Notes: generated from the sequence alone by a model not told the origin. Shown: positions 26,121 to 35,346, numbered from the stretch's first letter. The stretch is DNA of 43,135 nucleotides from Desulfovibrio sp. (GCA_017415765.1 JAFQED010000013.1:1-43135); one strand, 5' to 3'. Numbers and translations are program-made.

Positions 26121-28253
26121 ACTGGCAGTAGGCTGCGGGCTTGCTGCCGGTGCAACGGGCTGTTCAGGCTGCGCTTCCCCGCCTGGTTGCTGTGGTACGG
26201 GAGCGGCTTCTGCCGGAGTTTCTGCCGGGACTTCCGTTGGAGCTTCTGCTGGAGTTTCCGTTGGGGCAACAGCGGGCGTGTCGTGTCCAACGCTTTCGCT
26301 TGCCGGTGTTGCAGCAGGGGCTTGCCCGTCTTGCGCTTGCTGCGCGGGCTGGCTTGCAGTGGCCTCCGGTGCTGGTTCTGATGGTGCTGGTGCAGCAGCA
26401 TCGCTTGTTGCCGGGCTGGCAATTGCTTCGGGCGCGGCTTCAGGGGCAGCTAGTCCTTCTGGCTGTTGTGGTGCAGTCGAGGCTGGGCTTTCTGGTACGA
26501 GAGCTTCAGGTGCAGCCGTTTTCGGGGCCACAGCTTCAGGCGCAGGGGCAGACTCCGGGACAGGCACGGGTTCTGGCTGCACAGCAGGAGTCGCCGCTGG
26601 TGCGGTCTGCACTGCCGGGGCTGCCGTGGGTAGGGTACTCAGGCGGGCTTTGGGCTGTGCTGCCAGTGAGGGAAGCAGACTAAGCATGGCTGGTTGGGCC
26701 AGCAGGGCAATACCCAGTACACAGGCCAACAGCGCACCGGCAGGCGCACTGCGCCTGGTAAAACGAGTCAACAGGATCGCCAGCAGGATGCAGCCGCCAC
26801 CGATGAGCGGCAGCCCCTCCAGACCAAGCAGAAAAGCACGATTCTCAGCGGTAAGTCCCATTGAGAACAGACTGTCCATCCAGTTCAGGCTTGTTTCGAA
26901 ACCGGCGGCGGCAATGGCCATGCCCGCGTGCAGGAAGAGCAGGGCTACCACCAGATAGAGAAAGCGGCTGCCCAGTGGCGAAAGGCGCAGCAGGGCTTTG
27001 CCCAGCAGGGGGGCGGCAATACAGGCAAGGGCAGTGCCTGCGGTCGGGAGCTGTCCCTGCGGTACCAGGAAGAGCAGAAGCAGCCCGCTGAAGGCCGCCA
27101 GCCAGGAGAAGGCTGCTCCGGCGCGCTCATGACGGGAGGCGTTCAGGTCGCGAATGGATGAGGACAGCACCCGCCCCCAGGAGACGAAGAAGAGCAGCAA
27201 GAGCCACGGCAGCAGGGCGAGACCAGCCACCAGTAGCGGAGCAAACCAGGCGGTAAGATCAAGCCCGCGCCACTGGAAGAGCAAGTCGCCAAGAGCTGGT
27301 AAATAGCCCTGGGCATTGCCAAAAAGAATGACGATCCCCAGCCAGCCACCCAGCATCACAAGCAGCAGCAGGAAGCCTGTCAGGGCATCTGCTGCCTGGG
27401 CGCGTTTGAACGTACACCGCCAGAACAGGAAAAGCAGGCTGGTCAGCAGCGGTACCAGCAGGTGGAAGATCCCCCCTGTCAAGCCAGCCAGCCCAGCCAG
27501 CACAAAGCCCAGCGGCAGAAAGAGCCAGCTGAACGGGGCTTGCCAGCCTTTGCAGAGGCAGAGCAGGGAAAGCATGAGCAGGGCTGCGGCCAGCCCGGCC
27601 GGACTGATTTGGTGAAAGAGTGGCACAAAGGCCGGTGAGGCCAGCAGCACAAGGCCGGAGGCCAGAGCCGCCTGTCTGCCAAAGCCTGCAGCACAGGCAA
27701 AGGCCCAAACAGCCCAGAGGGCCAGTAAGCCGGCAGAGATCCCCGCCAGTGGAAGGAGGATGCCAAGGTCATTGGGCAGGAAGGCTGTCCACAGGCCAAG
27801 CCACGCGCTGAAAACCGGCCAGGCAATGAGCGCACCGGCGGTGGGTGTGAGCCAGTCACCACTGGCCTGTGTCTGCTGGAAAATCTTTATGACATCAAGT
27901 TCGCCCGGGCAGTACAGTCCCGCACCCTGGCGGGCTTGCCAAAATTCTGGCCAGACATGGGCCAGCACCAGCAAAAGCAGGGAGACGGGGCCAATGACGG
28001 CAAGTGCGCGGAAGGATTTTTCCAACGGGCCGGCAACAACAGGAGGCGAGGCCAGCGTGCCCTGTGCGGTCGGCTTTTCCTGCTGCTCCATACCTTCAGC
28101 TTCGGCGCGGTATCCCGGGCCAGCCATTTCGCAGGGGACAACTTCTACGGTTTCGGCCTCGGCCATGCCGGTATCCCGTTCCGTGGCGGGCGGAGGCGGC
28201 GCGGCTGCTGTCTGCGCCGCTTCCGAGACATGTTGTTTGTTTTCGGCGGTCAT
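26118..28253 (-). CDS. Polytopic membrane protein, GT39/ArnT-like, with Ala/Pro/Glu-rich tail
   Basis: The 711-residue protein has a low-complexity N-terminal cytoplasmic stretch (about 1-75), about a dozen hydrophobic helices (about 80-540) and a roughly 160-residue tail rich in Ala, Pro, Glu, Thr and Gln, built from loose PA/PE repeats. The first loop (LDVIKIFQQTQASGDWLTPT) resembles the periplasmic loop of GT-C glycosyltransferases such as ArnT/GT39, but the usual DE pair reads GELD, so activity is doubtful. Its ATG overlaps the upstream lipoprotein stop (ATGA), showing coupling. Its stop codon lies in a MITE-like repeat, so the original C terminus may have differed. Confidence 0.65.
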   Translation of the reverse strand: MTAENKQHVSEAAQTAAAPPPPATERDTGMAEAETVEVVPCEMAGPGYRAEAEGMEQQEKPTAQGTLASPPVVAGPLEKSFRALAVIGPVSLLLLVLAHVWPEFWQARQGAGLYCPGELDVIKIFQQTQASGDWLTPTAGALIAWPVFSAWLGLWTAFLPNDLGILLPLAGISAGLLALWAVWAFACAAGFGRQAALASGLVLLASPAFVPLFHQISPAGLAAALLMLSLLCLCKGWQAPFSWLFLPLGFVLAGLAGLTGGIFHLLVPLLTSLLFLFWRCTFKRAQAADALTGFLLLLVMLGGWLGIVILFGNAQGYLPALGDLLFQWRGLDLTAWFAPLLVAGLALLPWLLLLFFVSWGRVLSSSIRDLNASRHERAGAAFSWLAAFSGLLLLFLVPQGQLPTAGTALACIAAPLLGKALLRLSPLGSRFLYLVVALLFLHAGMAIAAAGFETSLNWMDSLFSMGLTAENRAFLLGLEGLPLIGGGCILLAILLTRFTRRSAPAGALLACVLGIALLAQPAMLSLLPSLAAQPKARLSTLPTAAPAVQTAPAATPAVQPEPVPVPESAPAPEAVAPKTAAPEALVPESPASTAPQQPEGLAAPEAAPEAIASPATSDAAAPAPSEPAPEATASQPAQQAQDGQAPAATPASESVGHDTPAVAPTETPAEAPTEVPAETPAEAAPVPQQPGGEAQPEQPVAPAASPQPTAS

Positions 28254-30394
28254 GGGTGTGCTCCTTCTGGCTTGGGGTGGGAGGGGACGCCCAGCAGAAG
28301 ATGCCGGGCCTGCCGTGGGGCAAGGTGTAGTCTGAGCATACGGCCGTTTTCTGCAAGGGGCAGGGCCGAGCCTGAAAGCAGATCACGTGCCGGGCCATGT
28401 GTGGCCGGAGTGGGCAGAAGGCAGGACAGATCTTGCGGGCGAGAGGAGAAATTGGCAGCCCAGATCCACCAGCCACCGCCGGGCAGCTTGCAGAGGGTTG
28501 CCAGCGTACCTGCGCTGCCACTGACGCCCTCAAGACTGCCAAGGCCCAGTCCGTACTGCTGGCGGGCGCGCAGGAGACGGGCCACCTCATGGGCAAAGCT
28601 GTCCTTATCAGCCCACTGTTCTGCCAGCGGGCCAAAGGCCAGCGGCAGCACCGGGGCTGTCCCGCCATGGGCGATCCGGGCGTCCCAGAGCGGTGTCAGG
28701 CCGGGAGGACTGGCTGGCGTGTGGGGCAGCCAGAACGCGCCTGTCAGCTCCTGCACACTGACAAAGGCCAGGCCTGGCAGGGCCAGACGCAAACCCAGTA
28801 AAAGATGACAGCCCTGCCGCAAGGCGCGGATTCGTTCTAACCGGAGAGGCCGGGCCAGGGCACGGTCTGGGGCCAGATCAGAGGCCGGACTGGAAGGAAT
28901 GTCAGGGTTGAGGGCAAGGGCAGCAATGGCAGCGGGGCTGGCTGCCAGTTGCAGATGGTCTGTCGTCTGGCCAGCCTTCTGCTGGGCCAGTGCCGCCAGG
29001 GCGCGTCCGTCAGGCAAGTCCAGCAGGGGCCGCCAATCCACGCCACGCCAGTCATCCAGCCCACGGGCCATGCGTTGCTGGTCGATCTGGCGCATGGCGT
29101 CCAGCAGGTGGCGCAAGGGCGTGGCATCACCACTGAGCAGGGCCAGGGCCGCTCCGGCAGAACTGGCCGCATCGCGGGCAAAATCTACATGGCTGGCAAG
29201 GATGGCCGGGGTGAGCGAGGCTGGCAGGACATCATCCTGCATGCTCCAGCCACCGTAGCGGCGTACCTCACCCGCCACGGCCGTCAGGGCTTCCAGTCCG
29301 GGGCTGAGCGAGATCGGTGCGGGCTTGTCCTTTTGCCTGGGCTCGGCTGCTTCCATGCCCAGCAGGGCTTCAAAGCGCAAGCCAGCAAGACTCTGACGTT
29401 GCAGGCCCACATGCTGGATGACCGCAGCCGAAAAAATATGTCGCGCCTTGCCGGAAGGATCCTGCCAAAGCAGGACTGGCCGCAGATGGTCTCCCGCATG
29501 GCGGTAAACCCAGCGGCGGGGCTGCCCGTCTGCGCCGCGCACTTCTCCGGTAACGGCCCAGCCACCGGGTGTAGCCCATGGCAGGCTGTCGCGTTCAAGC
29601 GCGGGAGGGAGAAGGGCACTTTCCTGCAAACGCGCCACGGCAGTAGGGCGCAGGGGCAGACAGTCCAGCTCTCCGCCAAGGCGGGGCAAACTGTCCCAAA
29701 GGGTGCGCGGCACGGGCAGCATGGCATAGATGCCGTCAAAGCGCGGCGCACGGCGGGCCTGAAGCATGAAATCCGGCCCCAGCCCCGTGGCTGCCGGAGG
29801 CAGTTCTCCACCCAGCTGGATGCCGCTCCCTTCCAACTTTTGGGCAAGAGCCGTAAAATCAGTCTCGGAGCCGAGGGCCGGGTCAAAACGCAGGGAAACC
29901 ACATTGCCGTTGTCAGGCATGGGACTGCCTGCCAGAGGGATCTGTGCCCCGGTGTGCTGTGTCCAAATGTCGCCACGCTCGCCGGTGGGGGCCAGGAAAA
30001 GCCCGGATACGCCCAACTCTGTCAGCTTGCCGGACAGCGGACTTGTCTGCAAAGCCCGGAACAGGGCTTGCCCTGTGGCCATGCTGTGCGGATCAAGGTA
30101 CAGCCAGTTGGGCGCGGCCTCCAGCAGAACGTGCGGACGGGCCTTGCCCGCACTATTGCGCCAGAGCAGTTCTGTGCCCGAAACCTGTGCCGTCAGCTCC
30201 GGTGCGGCCCCCAGCAGGGATTGCCGTTCCAGCCATTGGAGATGCCCCGGCGCGGCCCGTGGCAGGGTGTTTTCTGCGGCTTTGTGGCGGCTGGTGCAGG
30301 CGGTCAGGCATACAACGAACAGCAGACCCAGGATCAGTCTGGTCAACAGGGGCCATAGCGGCAGGGTGGACTGGTGCGCGTGCAGTCGGGGCAT
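28250..30394 (-). CDS. Lipoprotein with degenerate GH13 (alpha-amylase/trehalose synthase-like) barrel
   Basis: The N terminus has a hydrophobic signal ending in a lipobox (VCLTACTS), so the 714-residue protein is a predicted lipoprotein. Residues about 100-230 follow the GH13 plan (TELGVSGLFLAPT, DNGNVVSLRFDPALGSE, then GSGIQLGGELPP), but the catalytic and DVVxNH-type motifs are not conserved. The end (WIWAANFSSRPQDL ... MLRLHLAPRQARHLLLG) resembles a GH13 C-terminal beta domain. I infer a non-catalytic or altered carbohydrate-binding protein. It overlaps the next gene by four bases and follows mazG by five. Confidence 0.6.
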   Translation of the reverse strand: MPRLHAHQSTLPLWPLLTRLILGLLFVVCLTACTSRHKAAENTLPRAAPGHLQWLERQSLLGAAPELTAQVSGTELLWRNSAGKARPHVLLEAAPNWLYLDPHSMATGQALFRALQTSPLSGKLTELGVSGLFLAPTGERGDIWTQHTGAQIPLAGSPMPDNGNVVSLRFDPALGSETDFTALAQKLEGSGIQLGGELPPAATGLGPDFMLQARRAPRFDGIYAMLPVPRTLWDSLPRLGGELDCLPLRPTAVARLQESALLPPALERDSLPWATPGGWAVTGEVRGADGQPRRWVYRHAGDHLRPVLLWQDPSGKARHIFSAAVIQHVGLQRQSLAGLRFEALLGMEAAEPRQKDKPAPISLSPGLEALTAVAGEVRRYGGWSMQDDVLPASLTPAILASHVDFARDAASSAGAALALLSGDATPLRHLLDAMRQIDQQRMARGLDDWRGVDWRPLLDLPDGRALAALAQQKAGQTTDHLQLAASPAAIAALALNPDIPSSPASDLAPDRALARPLRLERIRALRQGCHLLLGLRLALPGLAFVSVQELTGAFWLPHTPASPPGLTPLWDARIAHGGTAPVLPLAFGPLAEQWADKDSFAHEVARLLRARQQYGLGLGSLEGVSGSAGTLATLCKLPGGGWWIWAANFSSRPQDLSCLLPTPATHGPARDLLSGSALPLAENGRMLRLHLAPRQARHLLLGVPSHPKPEGAHP

Positions 30395-30399
30395 GGGCG

Positions 30400-31212
30400 T
30401 CAGGGCCTGGCCTGGCTGTTGGCAGCCTGTTCCTCGGCCTTGGCCTGATTCCAGAGTTCGTCCTTCTCGTCCAGTGACAGCGCGGGGAAATCCCGTCCCT
30501 GTTCCCGTGCCAGTTCTTCCATACGGGAGAAGCGGCGCAAAAAACGCCGGGTGGCAAAGTCCAGGGCCTCACTGGCCTTGATACCCTTGCGGCGTCCCAG
30601 CTCGGTGATACTGAAGAGCAGGTCTCCCAGCTCGTGCTTTTGTGCCTCAATATCGTCAGAGGCTGAAACGTCCAGCCATTCCAGCCATTCGGCCTCTACC
30701 TGCTGTTCCACTTCCTCGTCTTCAGGCCAGGTAAAGCCCACCCGCGCAGCCTTGGAATGGATGCGATAGGCCTTGAGCAAGGGCGGCAGACTTTCGGGCA
30801 GACTGCTGAAGACGCCCTGTGGCTGGCCTTCGGCATCGGCATGCTCGGCCCGTTTGATGCTTTCCCAGGTTTTGAGCTGTTCGTCCCTGTTCTCGAAGGT
30901 GACATCGCCAAAGACGTGCGGATGCCGGCGGATCATCTTGGCCCGATTGTTGTCCAGGGCATCGTCAAGGCTGAAGTGCCCCTGCTTTTCGTAGAGGCGG
31001 GCAATAAAGAGCAGCAGAAAGGCCACGTCCCCCAGTTCTTCGCGGATGTCGGCAAGATTCCCGGAACGGATGGCACTGACAAGCTCGTGGCTTTCCTCGA
31101 TAACATAATCTGCCAGGCTGAGGGGGGTCTGCTCCCTGTCCCACGGGCAGCCGTCCGGGGCGGTGAGGCGGTCGATAACGTCTTGCAGGGCAGAAAGGGA
31201 TGTCTTTTCCAT
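30400..31212 (-). CDS. mazG: Nucleoside triphosphate pyrophosphohydrolase MazG
   Basis: MazG hydrolyses NTPs/dNTPs to monophosphates and pyrophosphate. The 270-residue product has two all-alpha MazG repeats: the first with CPWDREQT, EESHELVSAI and EELGDVAF (acidic metal ligands), the second with a shorter ELGDLLFSI helix. WESIKRAEH lies between them. It is co-transcribed with cvpA upstream and the lipoprotein gene downstream. Confidence 0.95.
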   Translation of the reverse strand: MEKTSLSALQDVIDRLTAPDGCPWDREQTPLSLADYVIEESHELVSAIRSGNLADIREELGDVAFLLLFIARLYEKQGHFSLDDALDNNRAKMIRRHPHVFGDVTFENRDEQLKTWESIKRAEHADAEGQPQGVFSSLPESLPPLLKAYRIHSKAARVGFTWPEDEEVEQQVEAEWLEWLDVSASDDIEAQKHELGDLLFSITELGRRKGIKASEALDFATRRFLRRFSRMEELAREQGRDFPALSLDEKDELWNQAKAEEQAANSQARP

Positions 31213-31242
31213 GTGGCTTTATCCTCGGCAGCAGAGCGTGGG

Positions 31243-31731
31243 TTAAAAAGTCAGCCAGGAGGCCAGTTCTGGTGGCAGCCAGTCCCGGATATGGGCCATG
31301 AGGGCGTTGAAGTACGGCAGGACGCGTGAATTTTGCAGGAAGGGCGCGTTGTAGAAAAACTTTTGCAGCACGATAAGCAGCAGTGTGCAGAGCAGCACGC
31401 CCTTGGTCAGGCCCAGCAATCCTCCGGCCAGCTTGTCTGCCCATGAGACAAAGGCAAAGGAGAGTATCCGTTGCAGGATGCGGGCCACGATGGCAACGCA
31501 GATGACCACGGCAAAAAAGATCAGCACATAGGCCGCAATGGCCCGCCAGCCCGGATCCGCAATAAAGGTCAGATGCGGCGTGAGCTGGGGATGAAAGGCA
31601 TTGGCCGCTGCAAAGCCCCCCACCAGCGAGACAAGGCCCGCCACCTCGCCCACAAAGCCGTGCCAGAAGCCGCGCAAGGTAAAATAGACCAAGGCCAGCA
31701 CGATGATCAGGTCAAAAATATCCTGCCCCAT
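31243..31731 (-). CDS. CvpA family membrane protein
   Basis: The 162-residue protein has four hydrophobic helices in the CvpA/colicin-V-production pattern, starting DIFDLIIVLALVYFTLRGFWHGF and including the conserved WADKLAGGLLGLTKGVLL. The family is linked in other bacteria to colicin V secretion and to bile or envelope stress resistance; its mechanism is unclear. A purine-rich GGGAGGGAAGAAG precedes ATG 31731, so the longer reading is rejected. It is first in the cvpA-mazG operon, divergent from grpE. Confidence 0.85.
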   Translation of the reverse strand: MGQDIFDLIIVLALVYFTLRGFWHGFVGEVAGLVSLVGGFAAANAFHPQLTPHLTFIADPGWRAIAAYVLIFFAVVICVAIVARILQRILSFAFVSWADKLAGGLLGLTKGVLLCTLLLIVLQKFFYNAPFLQNSRVLPYFNALMAHIRDWLPPELASWLTF

Positions 31732-31818
31732 CTTCTTCCCTCCCTTCCCGGTTCGGCCAAGCATAGCAGAAGCCGTCACACGATACAATGTGCAACCACG
31801 GAGGCGCGTCAGCCCGCC

Positions 31819-31879
31819 TTGACAGGCGGGACATGCGGCCTTACTCAATAGACTTCATTTCATGCTGCATATGAAATGA
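31819..31879 (+). promoter_or_regulatory. Predicted grpE promoter with operator-like inverted repeat
   Basis: TTGACA (31819-31824) and TACTCA (31842-31847) are 17 bases apart and point toward grpE. Directly at the expected start site is an inverted repeat, TCATTTCAT and ATGAAATGA (31855-31879, 7-base spacer). It is not the CIRCE consensus. The -35 lies inside another palindrome, CCCGCCT/AGGCGGG (31813-31830). Confidence 0.5.
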
Positions 31880-31921
31880 CATCTGCCATACGCGCCATTT
31901 ACGGCCTGTCCAGGAGGGATC

Positions 31922-32527
31922 ATGCGGCGTCAACCCATGCAGACATACCAAAAGGCGGCACAAGCCGCTGAAGATATGGAAGAAAAGGCCCACAGCGAAG
32001 CCGTGCAGGAAGAAGCCCCGGTTACCCCGCCGGAGGCTGAAGCCCCTGTTGAACCCGCAGGAGAGGGCTGCGCTCCCCTGTCCGAAACCGAGGCAGAGGC
32101 CCGCTTCCAGGCAGAGTTGGAGGATATGCGCCTGCGTGCTGCGGCTGAAATGGAAAATTTCAAAAAACGGCTGACGCGTGAGCACCAGGAACAGATGCGT
32201 TACGCCGCCGAGAAGGTTTTGGGCGACCTTCTGCCCACGCTGGACAATCTGGATCTGGCCCTGCAATACGGCAGCAAAAATGAAGTCTGCAAGGATATGT
32301 TGCAGGGCGTTGCCATGACCCGCAAACTGTTGCTGGATGCAGTGGCACGGCACGGTCTGGCTTTGGTGGGCGAGGAAGGCGAGGAATTCAGCCCGGAAAT
32401 CCATGAGGCCGTCGGTTTTGCGGCGCGGGAGGATCTGGCCTCCGGCGTGGTGGCGCAGGTCTTGCAGCGTGGCTACAAGCTGGGTGAGCGTCTGCTTCGC
32501 CCGGCCAAGGTCATGGTCAATCAGTAG
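31922..32527 (+). CDS. grpE: Nucleotide exchange factor GrpE
   Basis: GrpE promotes ADP release from DnaK. The 201-residue product has an acidic, unstructured N-terminal region, a long helix (LRAAAEMENFKKRLTREHQE) and a beta-domain ending VLQRGYKLGERLLRPAKVMV, the family signature. AGGAGGG lies just before the ATG. dnaK and hrcA are not adjacent here; the gene stands alone before a terminator. Confidence 0.96.
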   Translation: MRRQPMQTYQKAAQAAEDMEEKAHSEAVQEEAPVTPPEAEAPVEPAGEGCAPLSETEAEARFQAELEDMRLRAAAEMENFKKRLTREHQEQMRYAAEKVLGDLLPTLDNLDLALQYGSKNEVCKDMLQGVAMTRKLLLDAVARHGLALVGEEGEEFSPEIHEAVGFAAREDLASGVVAQVLQRGYKLGERLLRPAKVMVNQ

Positions 32528-32590
32528 CAATGCCCCCGTCAGGGGGCAGTCTGCATGTCTTGCATATCCCGCTGCGGGGCGGGAGTGATA

Positions 32591-32625
32591 AAAGCCCTCT
32601 GTCGATGGACAGGGGGTTTTTGTCT
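32591..32625 (+). terminator. Intrinsic terminator after grpE
   Basis: A 13-bp stem with two G-T pairs, AAAGCCCTCTGTC with GACAGGGGGTTTT, is followed by a T run (TTTTTG). A second GC-rich hairpin (TGCCCCC/GGGGGCA, about 32531-32548) lies just after the grpE stop without a T-run. Confidence 0.75.
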
Positions 32626-32766
32626 GCTGTACAGCACAGCGTAACAGACCAGTGAGAGTCGGGGCTGGTGTATTTTTTCCTGTCGCCGCTCTTCCTTTCG
32701 GGGTGGGGCGGTCTTATTTGTTTGTATTATGACCATAACGCTCACACCAACAAGGGGAAGCTCCTT

Positions 32767-33687
32767 ATGAAAATGCCCGAATTGACCACCATGCTCAAGG
32801 CCCGTGTGGTTTTCAAAACCCTGGCAGTCCAGTTGTGTCTGCTGTGTGGCCTGTTGCTGACAGCGTGGGGCTTGCAGGCACTGTACGCCAGGATCGACCG
32901 GACGACCTTCCCCGAAGCCATGCCCTTGCCAGCCGAAGCCGCCAGTCTGGAAGAAAACGCCAAGGGCAAGTTGCTGCTGGATGCCATTACCTATCAGTTG
33001 CGGCGCGAGATGGATTCCACCTTTGGCTGGAGCTTCAACGACATCATCTTCAACCGCTGGTTGCTGGACAACCGCGCCTACCGGCAGTACGGCGTGTACC
33101 ACGCCACCAAGTATCTGCTGGATCTCTATTCCAGCCAGATCGCCAAACTTGGCGGCAGCGATCGCGAAAGTGAACAGCTGTACCGTGCGCGTACCAACAA
33201 TTTTGTGCTGGATCCGCGCAGCTTCATCTTTCCGTCGGCTGAAGGCACCTACACAAAGGGCCTGAAGCTGCTGGAGCAGTACAAGGATACGCTGGATACC
33301 GGGAAAGGCGTGTATAATTGTCGTACAGACGACCTTTACGCCTCCTTTGTGGCCGTTACCGGCGAGAACCTGCTGGGCTACGCCCTGGGATTGCTGGAAA
33401 ATGCCCAGAACCTGCCCTTTTACGCCCTGGATAACCGCATCTACGAAGTGCAGGGCATGACACTGGTGCTGCGTGACTTTATTCGGACGCTCTATATCCT
33501 GTATCCAGAAATCAGTGCCAAGAACAATGAGGATAATCTGGCTGCGGCCATGCAATGTCTTGACCGTATCTGCACCTATGACCCGCTCTATATCACTTCT
33601 TCCGTCAATTCGGGAGAGCTGATACTTTCGTACCTGCTTTTTGCCAAGGCCCGGCTGGAAGACATCCGCGACAGCATCAGGATGTAG
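32767..33687 (+). CDS. DUF2333 family membrane-anchored protein
   Basis: The 306-residue protein has one N-terminal transmembrane segment (about 18-38, FKTLAVQLCLLCGLLLTAWGL), then a soluble, helical domain with the DUF2333-type features: LLDAITYQLRREMDSTFGWSFNDIIFN near 60-86 and a C-terminal SSVNSGELILSYLLFAKARLEDIR. Function is unknown. ATG 32767 with AAGGGGA eight bases upstream is chosen over an earlier in-frame start with no ribosome site. It is monocistronic, ending before a hairpin and MITE-like copy B. Confidence 0.8.
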   Translation: MKMPELTTMLKARVVFKTLAVQLCLLCGLLLTAWGLQALYARIDRTTFPEAMPLPAEAASLEENAKGKLLLDAITYQLRREMDSTFGWSFNDIIFNRWLLDNRAYRQYGVYHATKYLLDLYSSQIAKLGGSDRESEQLYRARTNNFVLDPRSFIFPSAEGTYTKGLKLLEQYKDTLDTGKGVYNCRTDDLYASFVAVTGENLLGYALGLLENAQNLPFYALDNRIYEVQGMTLVLRDFIRTLYILYPEISAKNNEDNLAAAMQCLDRICTYDPLYITSSVNSGELILSYLLFAKARLEDIRDSIRM

Positions 33688-33702
33688 GCAGCTATAACGG
33701 TA

Positions 33703-33736
33703 CAACGGCCCGCAGGCCTCTGTCAGCGGGCCGTTG
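33703..33736 (+). terminator. Terminator stem interrupted by MITE-like copy B
   Basis: A perfect 11-bp stem (33703-33713 with 33726-33736) follows the DUF2333 gene, but no T-run follows; instead the repeat TAGAGC... begins at the next base. The U-tract may have been displaced by insertion of the repeat. Confidence 0.6.
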
Positions 33737-34045
33737 TAGAGCGAAATGCCATTGAAAATGGCAGTCGCTGCTTTAGCCGTTGTGACGAAGGAAGCTACGG
33801 ATAAAGACAGCAATGGTGTATAACTACAGCCAGTCAAGGTAATCGCTGTCGCTATCCGTAAGGCTCGCAAGCTCGCCAACGGCTACCGCCTGGCGGCCGT
33901 GAAAGCGGACGCCCGCGCCGTAAGCAAGCGGGACTTGTCCAGCCCGCTGGGAAACCGCGTTTTTCCCGCGCTTGTCCCGCCATGCGGGGAAGTGTAGGCA
34001 GCGTATGGATTGAAACACAGAGTGTTTCAATCAAAAAATGTTCTA
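33737..34045. repeat. MITE-like dispersed repeat, copy B (309 bp)
   Basis: It starts TAGAGCGAAATGCCATTGAA and ends (reverse complement) TAGAACATTTTTTGATTGAA; the ends share TAGAxC and ATTGAAA at the same spacing. 33905-34012 is nearly identical to 41409-41516 in copy C. A module at 33776-33811 (GTGACGAAGGAAGCT) recurs at the opposite end of copy C (41521-41558). A palindrome ATTGAAACAC/GTGTTTCAAT lies near the right end (34010-34032). It provides the last five codons and the stop of the leftward kinase-like gene. Confidence 0.8.
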
Positions 34046-35346
34046 ATGAGTCCGGCCCGATGCAGATCCTGGAAGAGGCGGGCTATATCATTATGGATAC
34101 GGGACGGAGGCTCGGCGGGGAAGGCTTCCAGCAGCAGACTGGCGGCCTCGCGCCGACTCAGTGGAGACTCCAGCAAGGCCCAAATGGCCTGTCCAAGTGT
34201 GTTCAGACGATACAGACCATGCCCGGCAACACTGGTCAGAAAGCCCTGTTTCCCCTGCCGTATCAGGCGTACGCCGGGACGTTGCCGATACAGGACAAGG
34301 GCCGGGGCGCGCCTTCCGCGTCGTAGCCGCAGCCGCCGTCCTCCGAGGCAAGCCCCAGCAGGGCTGACTCTTTTGGGGCAGCCCGGCCTTTTTACGTCCC
34401 CTGTCGTGCCAGCTTCTGCGCCAGATTCCCGGCTGTCAGGGATGGCCCATTTGGGGATCCTTGCTTGGCAAGGCCGATCAGCCAGAGATCTTGCAAGCTC
34501 TTTCGCAAGACAGGCCGCACCTGCGTCAAGGCTGCCATAGCGCAGCACAAAGACTGGCACACGCTGGGCAAGTGCGGTTGCCCGCTCCAGCAGCGGGATG
34601 GCATCCCCTCCCAGCATGATGAAGCGTGGTAAAAGGCGCAGCAGGGCTGTCTGCGAGGTCAGTTCCAGCAGACGGGGGGACGCCCCTGCCCGCCGTTGCA
34701 GCAGTACCACAGCCTGTGGCACAGCTGTTGTCCCATGCGGGGCCAGCGGGATACGGGCCGGATCGAGATAGAGATAGTGGGCATCATGGCTACCGGCATG
34801 GCCTTGGGCAAAGGCCGCCACCCGTGCGGACGGGGGCAGCGGCAGCCGCAGACGCGGCGCAATGCCGAAGGCATGGATCTCACCATCGTGCCCAAGGCCG
34901 AGCAGGTCATCCCCATAGGCCACATGTCCGTCAGCCAAGAGACAGGCCACAAGGCTGCTCTTGCCGACATTGTTTGTTCCCAGCAGCAGCACACATACGC
35001 CGTCAAGGCGCACAGCAGCCGCGTGCAGACAGAGCAGATCCGTTCCGGCGCGGCACTCTGCACTGACAAGCTCAATGGAAAGATTGCAGAGAGCGCAGGT
35101 CGGACTGGTATCTTCAAAAGGCACGGGAAGCCATGGTGCATCCACCCTGAACAGGGGGCAACCGTCAGCGTCCCATGTACAATGCAGAGTGATGCCCGGC
35201 CCTGTCTGCGGCGTAACTTCCCGGAAGGGCCAAAGGGCAAAAAAGGTGTGCAGTTCTGCCATGAAAGGGTGCAGCACTTCTGCTGCACCCTGCAAGCGTA
35301 TTGGTTGAGGCACTCCCTGAAACAGGAGTGCAGACCCGTCTGCCAT
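34027..35346 (-). CDS. HPr-kinase-like / PqqD-domain fusion protein
   Basis: Residues about 105-150 match HPr kinase-related proteins: LHAAAVRLDG, the P-loop LLLGTNNVGKSSL, then a short helix and YGDDLLGL with the acidic pair. The C-terminal 85 residues form a PqqD-like winged helix, with LYRLNTLGQAIWALLESPL and the final IARLFQDLHRAGLI; PqqD folds bind RiPP leader peptides. HprK-type kinases are known to phosphorylate serine in some lasso peptides. It starts just after the repeat-peptide gene, so the peptide is the likely substrate (inference). ATG 35346 is used; an earlier TTG is possible. The final RTFFD comes from the adjacent repeat, suggesting an altered C terminus. Confidence 0.7.
   Translation of the reverse strand: MADGSALLFQGVPQPIRLQGAAEVLHPFMAELHTFFALWPFREVTPQTGPGITLHCTWDADGCPLFRVDAPWLPVPFEDTSPTCALCNLSIELVSAECRAGTDLLCLHAAAVRLDGVCVLLLGTNNVGKSSLVACLLADGHVAYGDDLLGLGHDGEIHAFGIAPRLRLPLPPSARVAAFAQGHAGSHDAHYLYLDPARIPLAPHGTTAVPQAVVLLQRRAGASPRLLELTSQTALLRLLPRFIMLGGDAIPLLERATALAQRVPVFVLRYGSLDAGAACLAKELARSLADRPCQARIPKWAIPDSRESGAEAGTTGDVKRPGCPKRVSPAGACLGGRRLRLRRGRRAPALVLYRQRPGVRLIRQGKQGFLTSVAGHGLYRLNTLGQAIWALLESPLSRREAASLLLEAFPAEPPSRIHNDIARLFQDLHRAGLIRTFFD

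Noticed and set aside
28949-30358. Long open frame antisense to the GH13-like lipoprotein gene (+)
   Set aside because: Low-complexity Gln/Gly-rich translation in a high-GC region; the minus-strand gene has signal peptide and lipobox.
31841-33879. Minus-strand frames across grpE and the DUF2333 gene
   Set aside because: Shadows of two plus-strand genes with ribosome sites and known domains.
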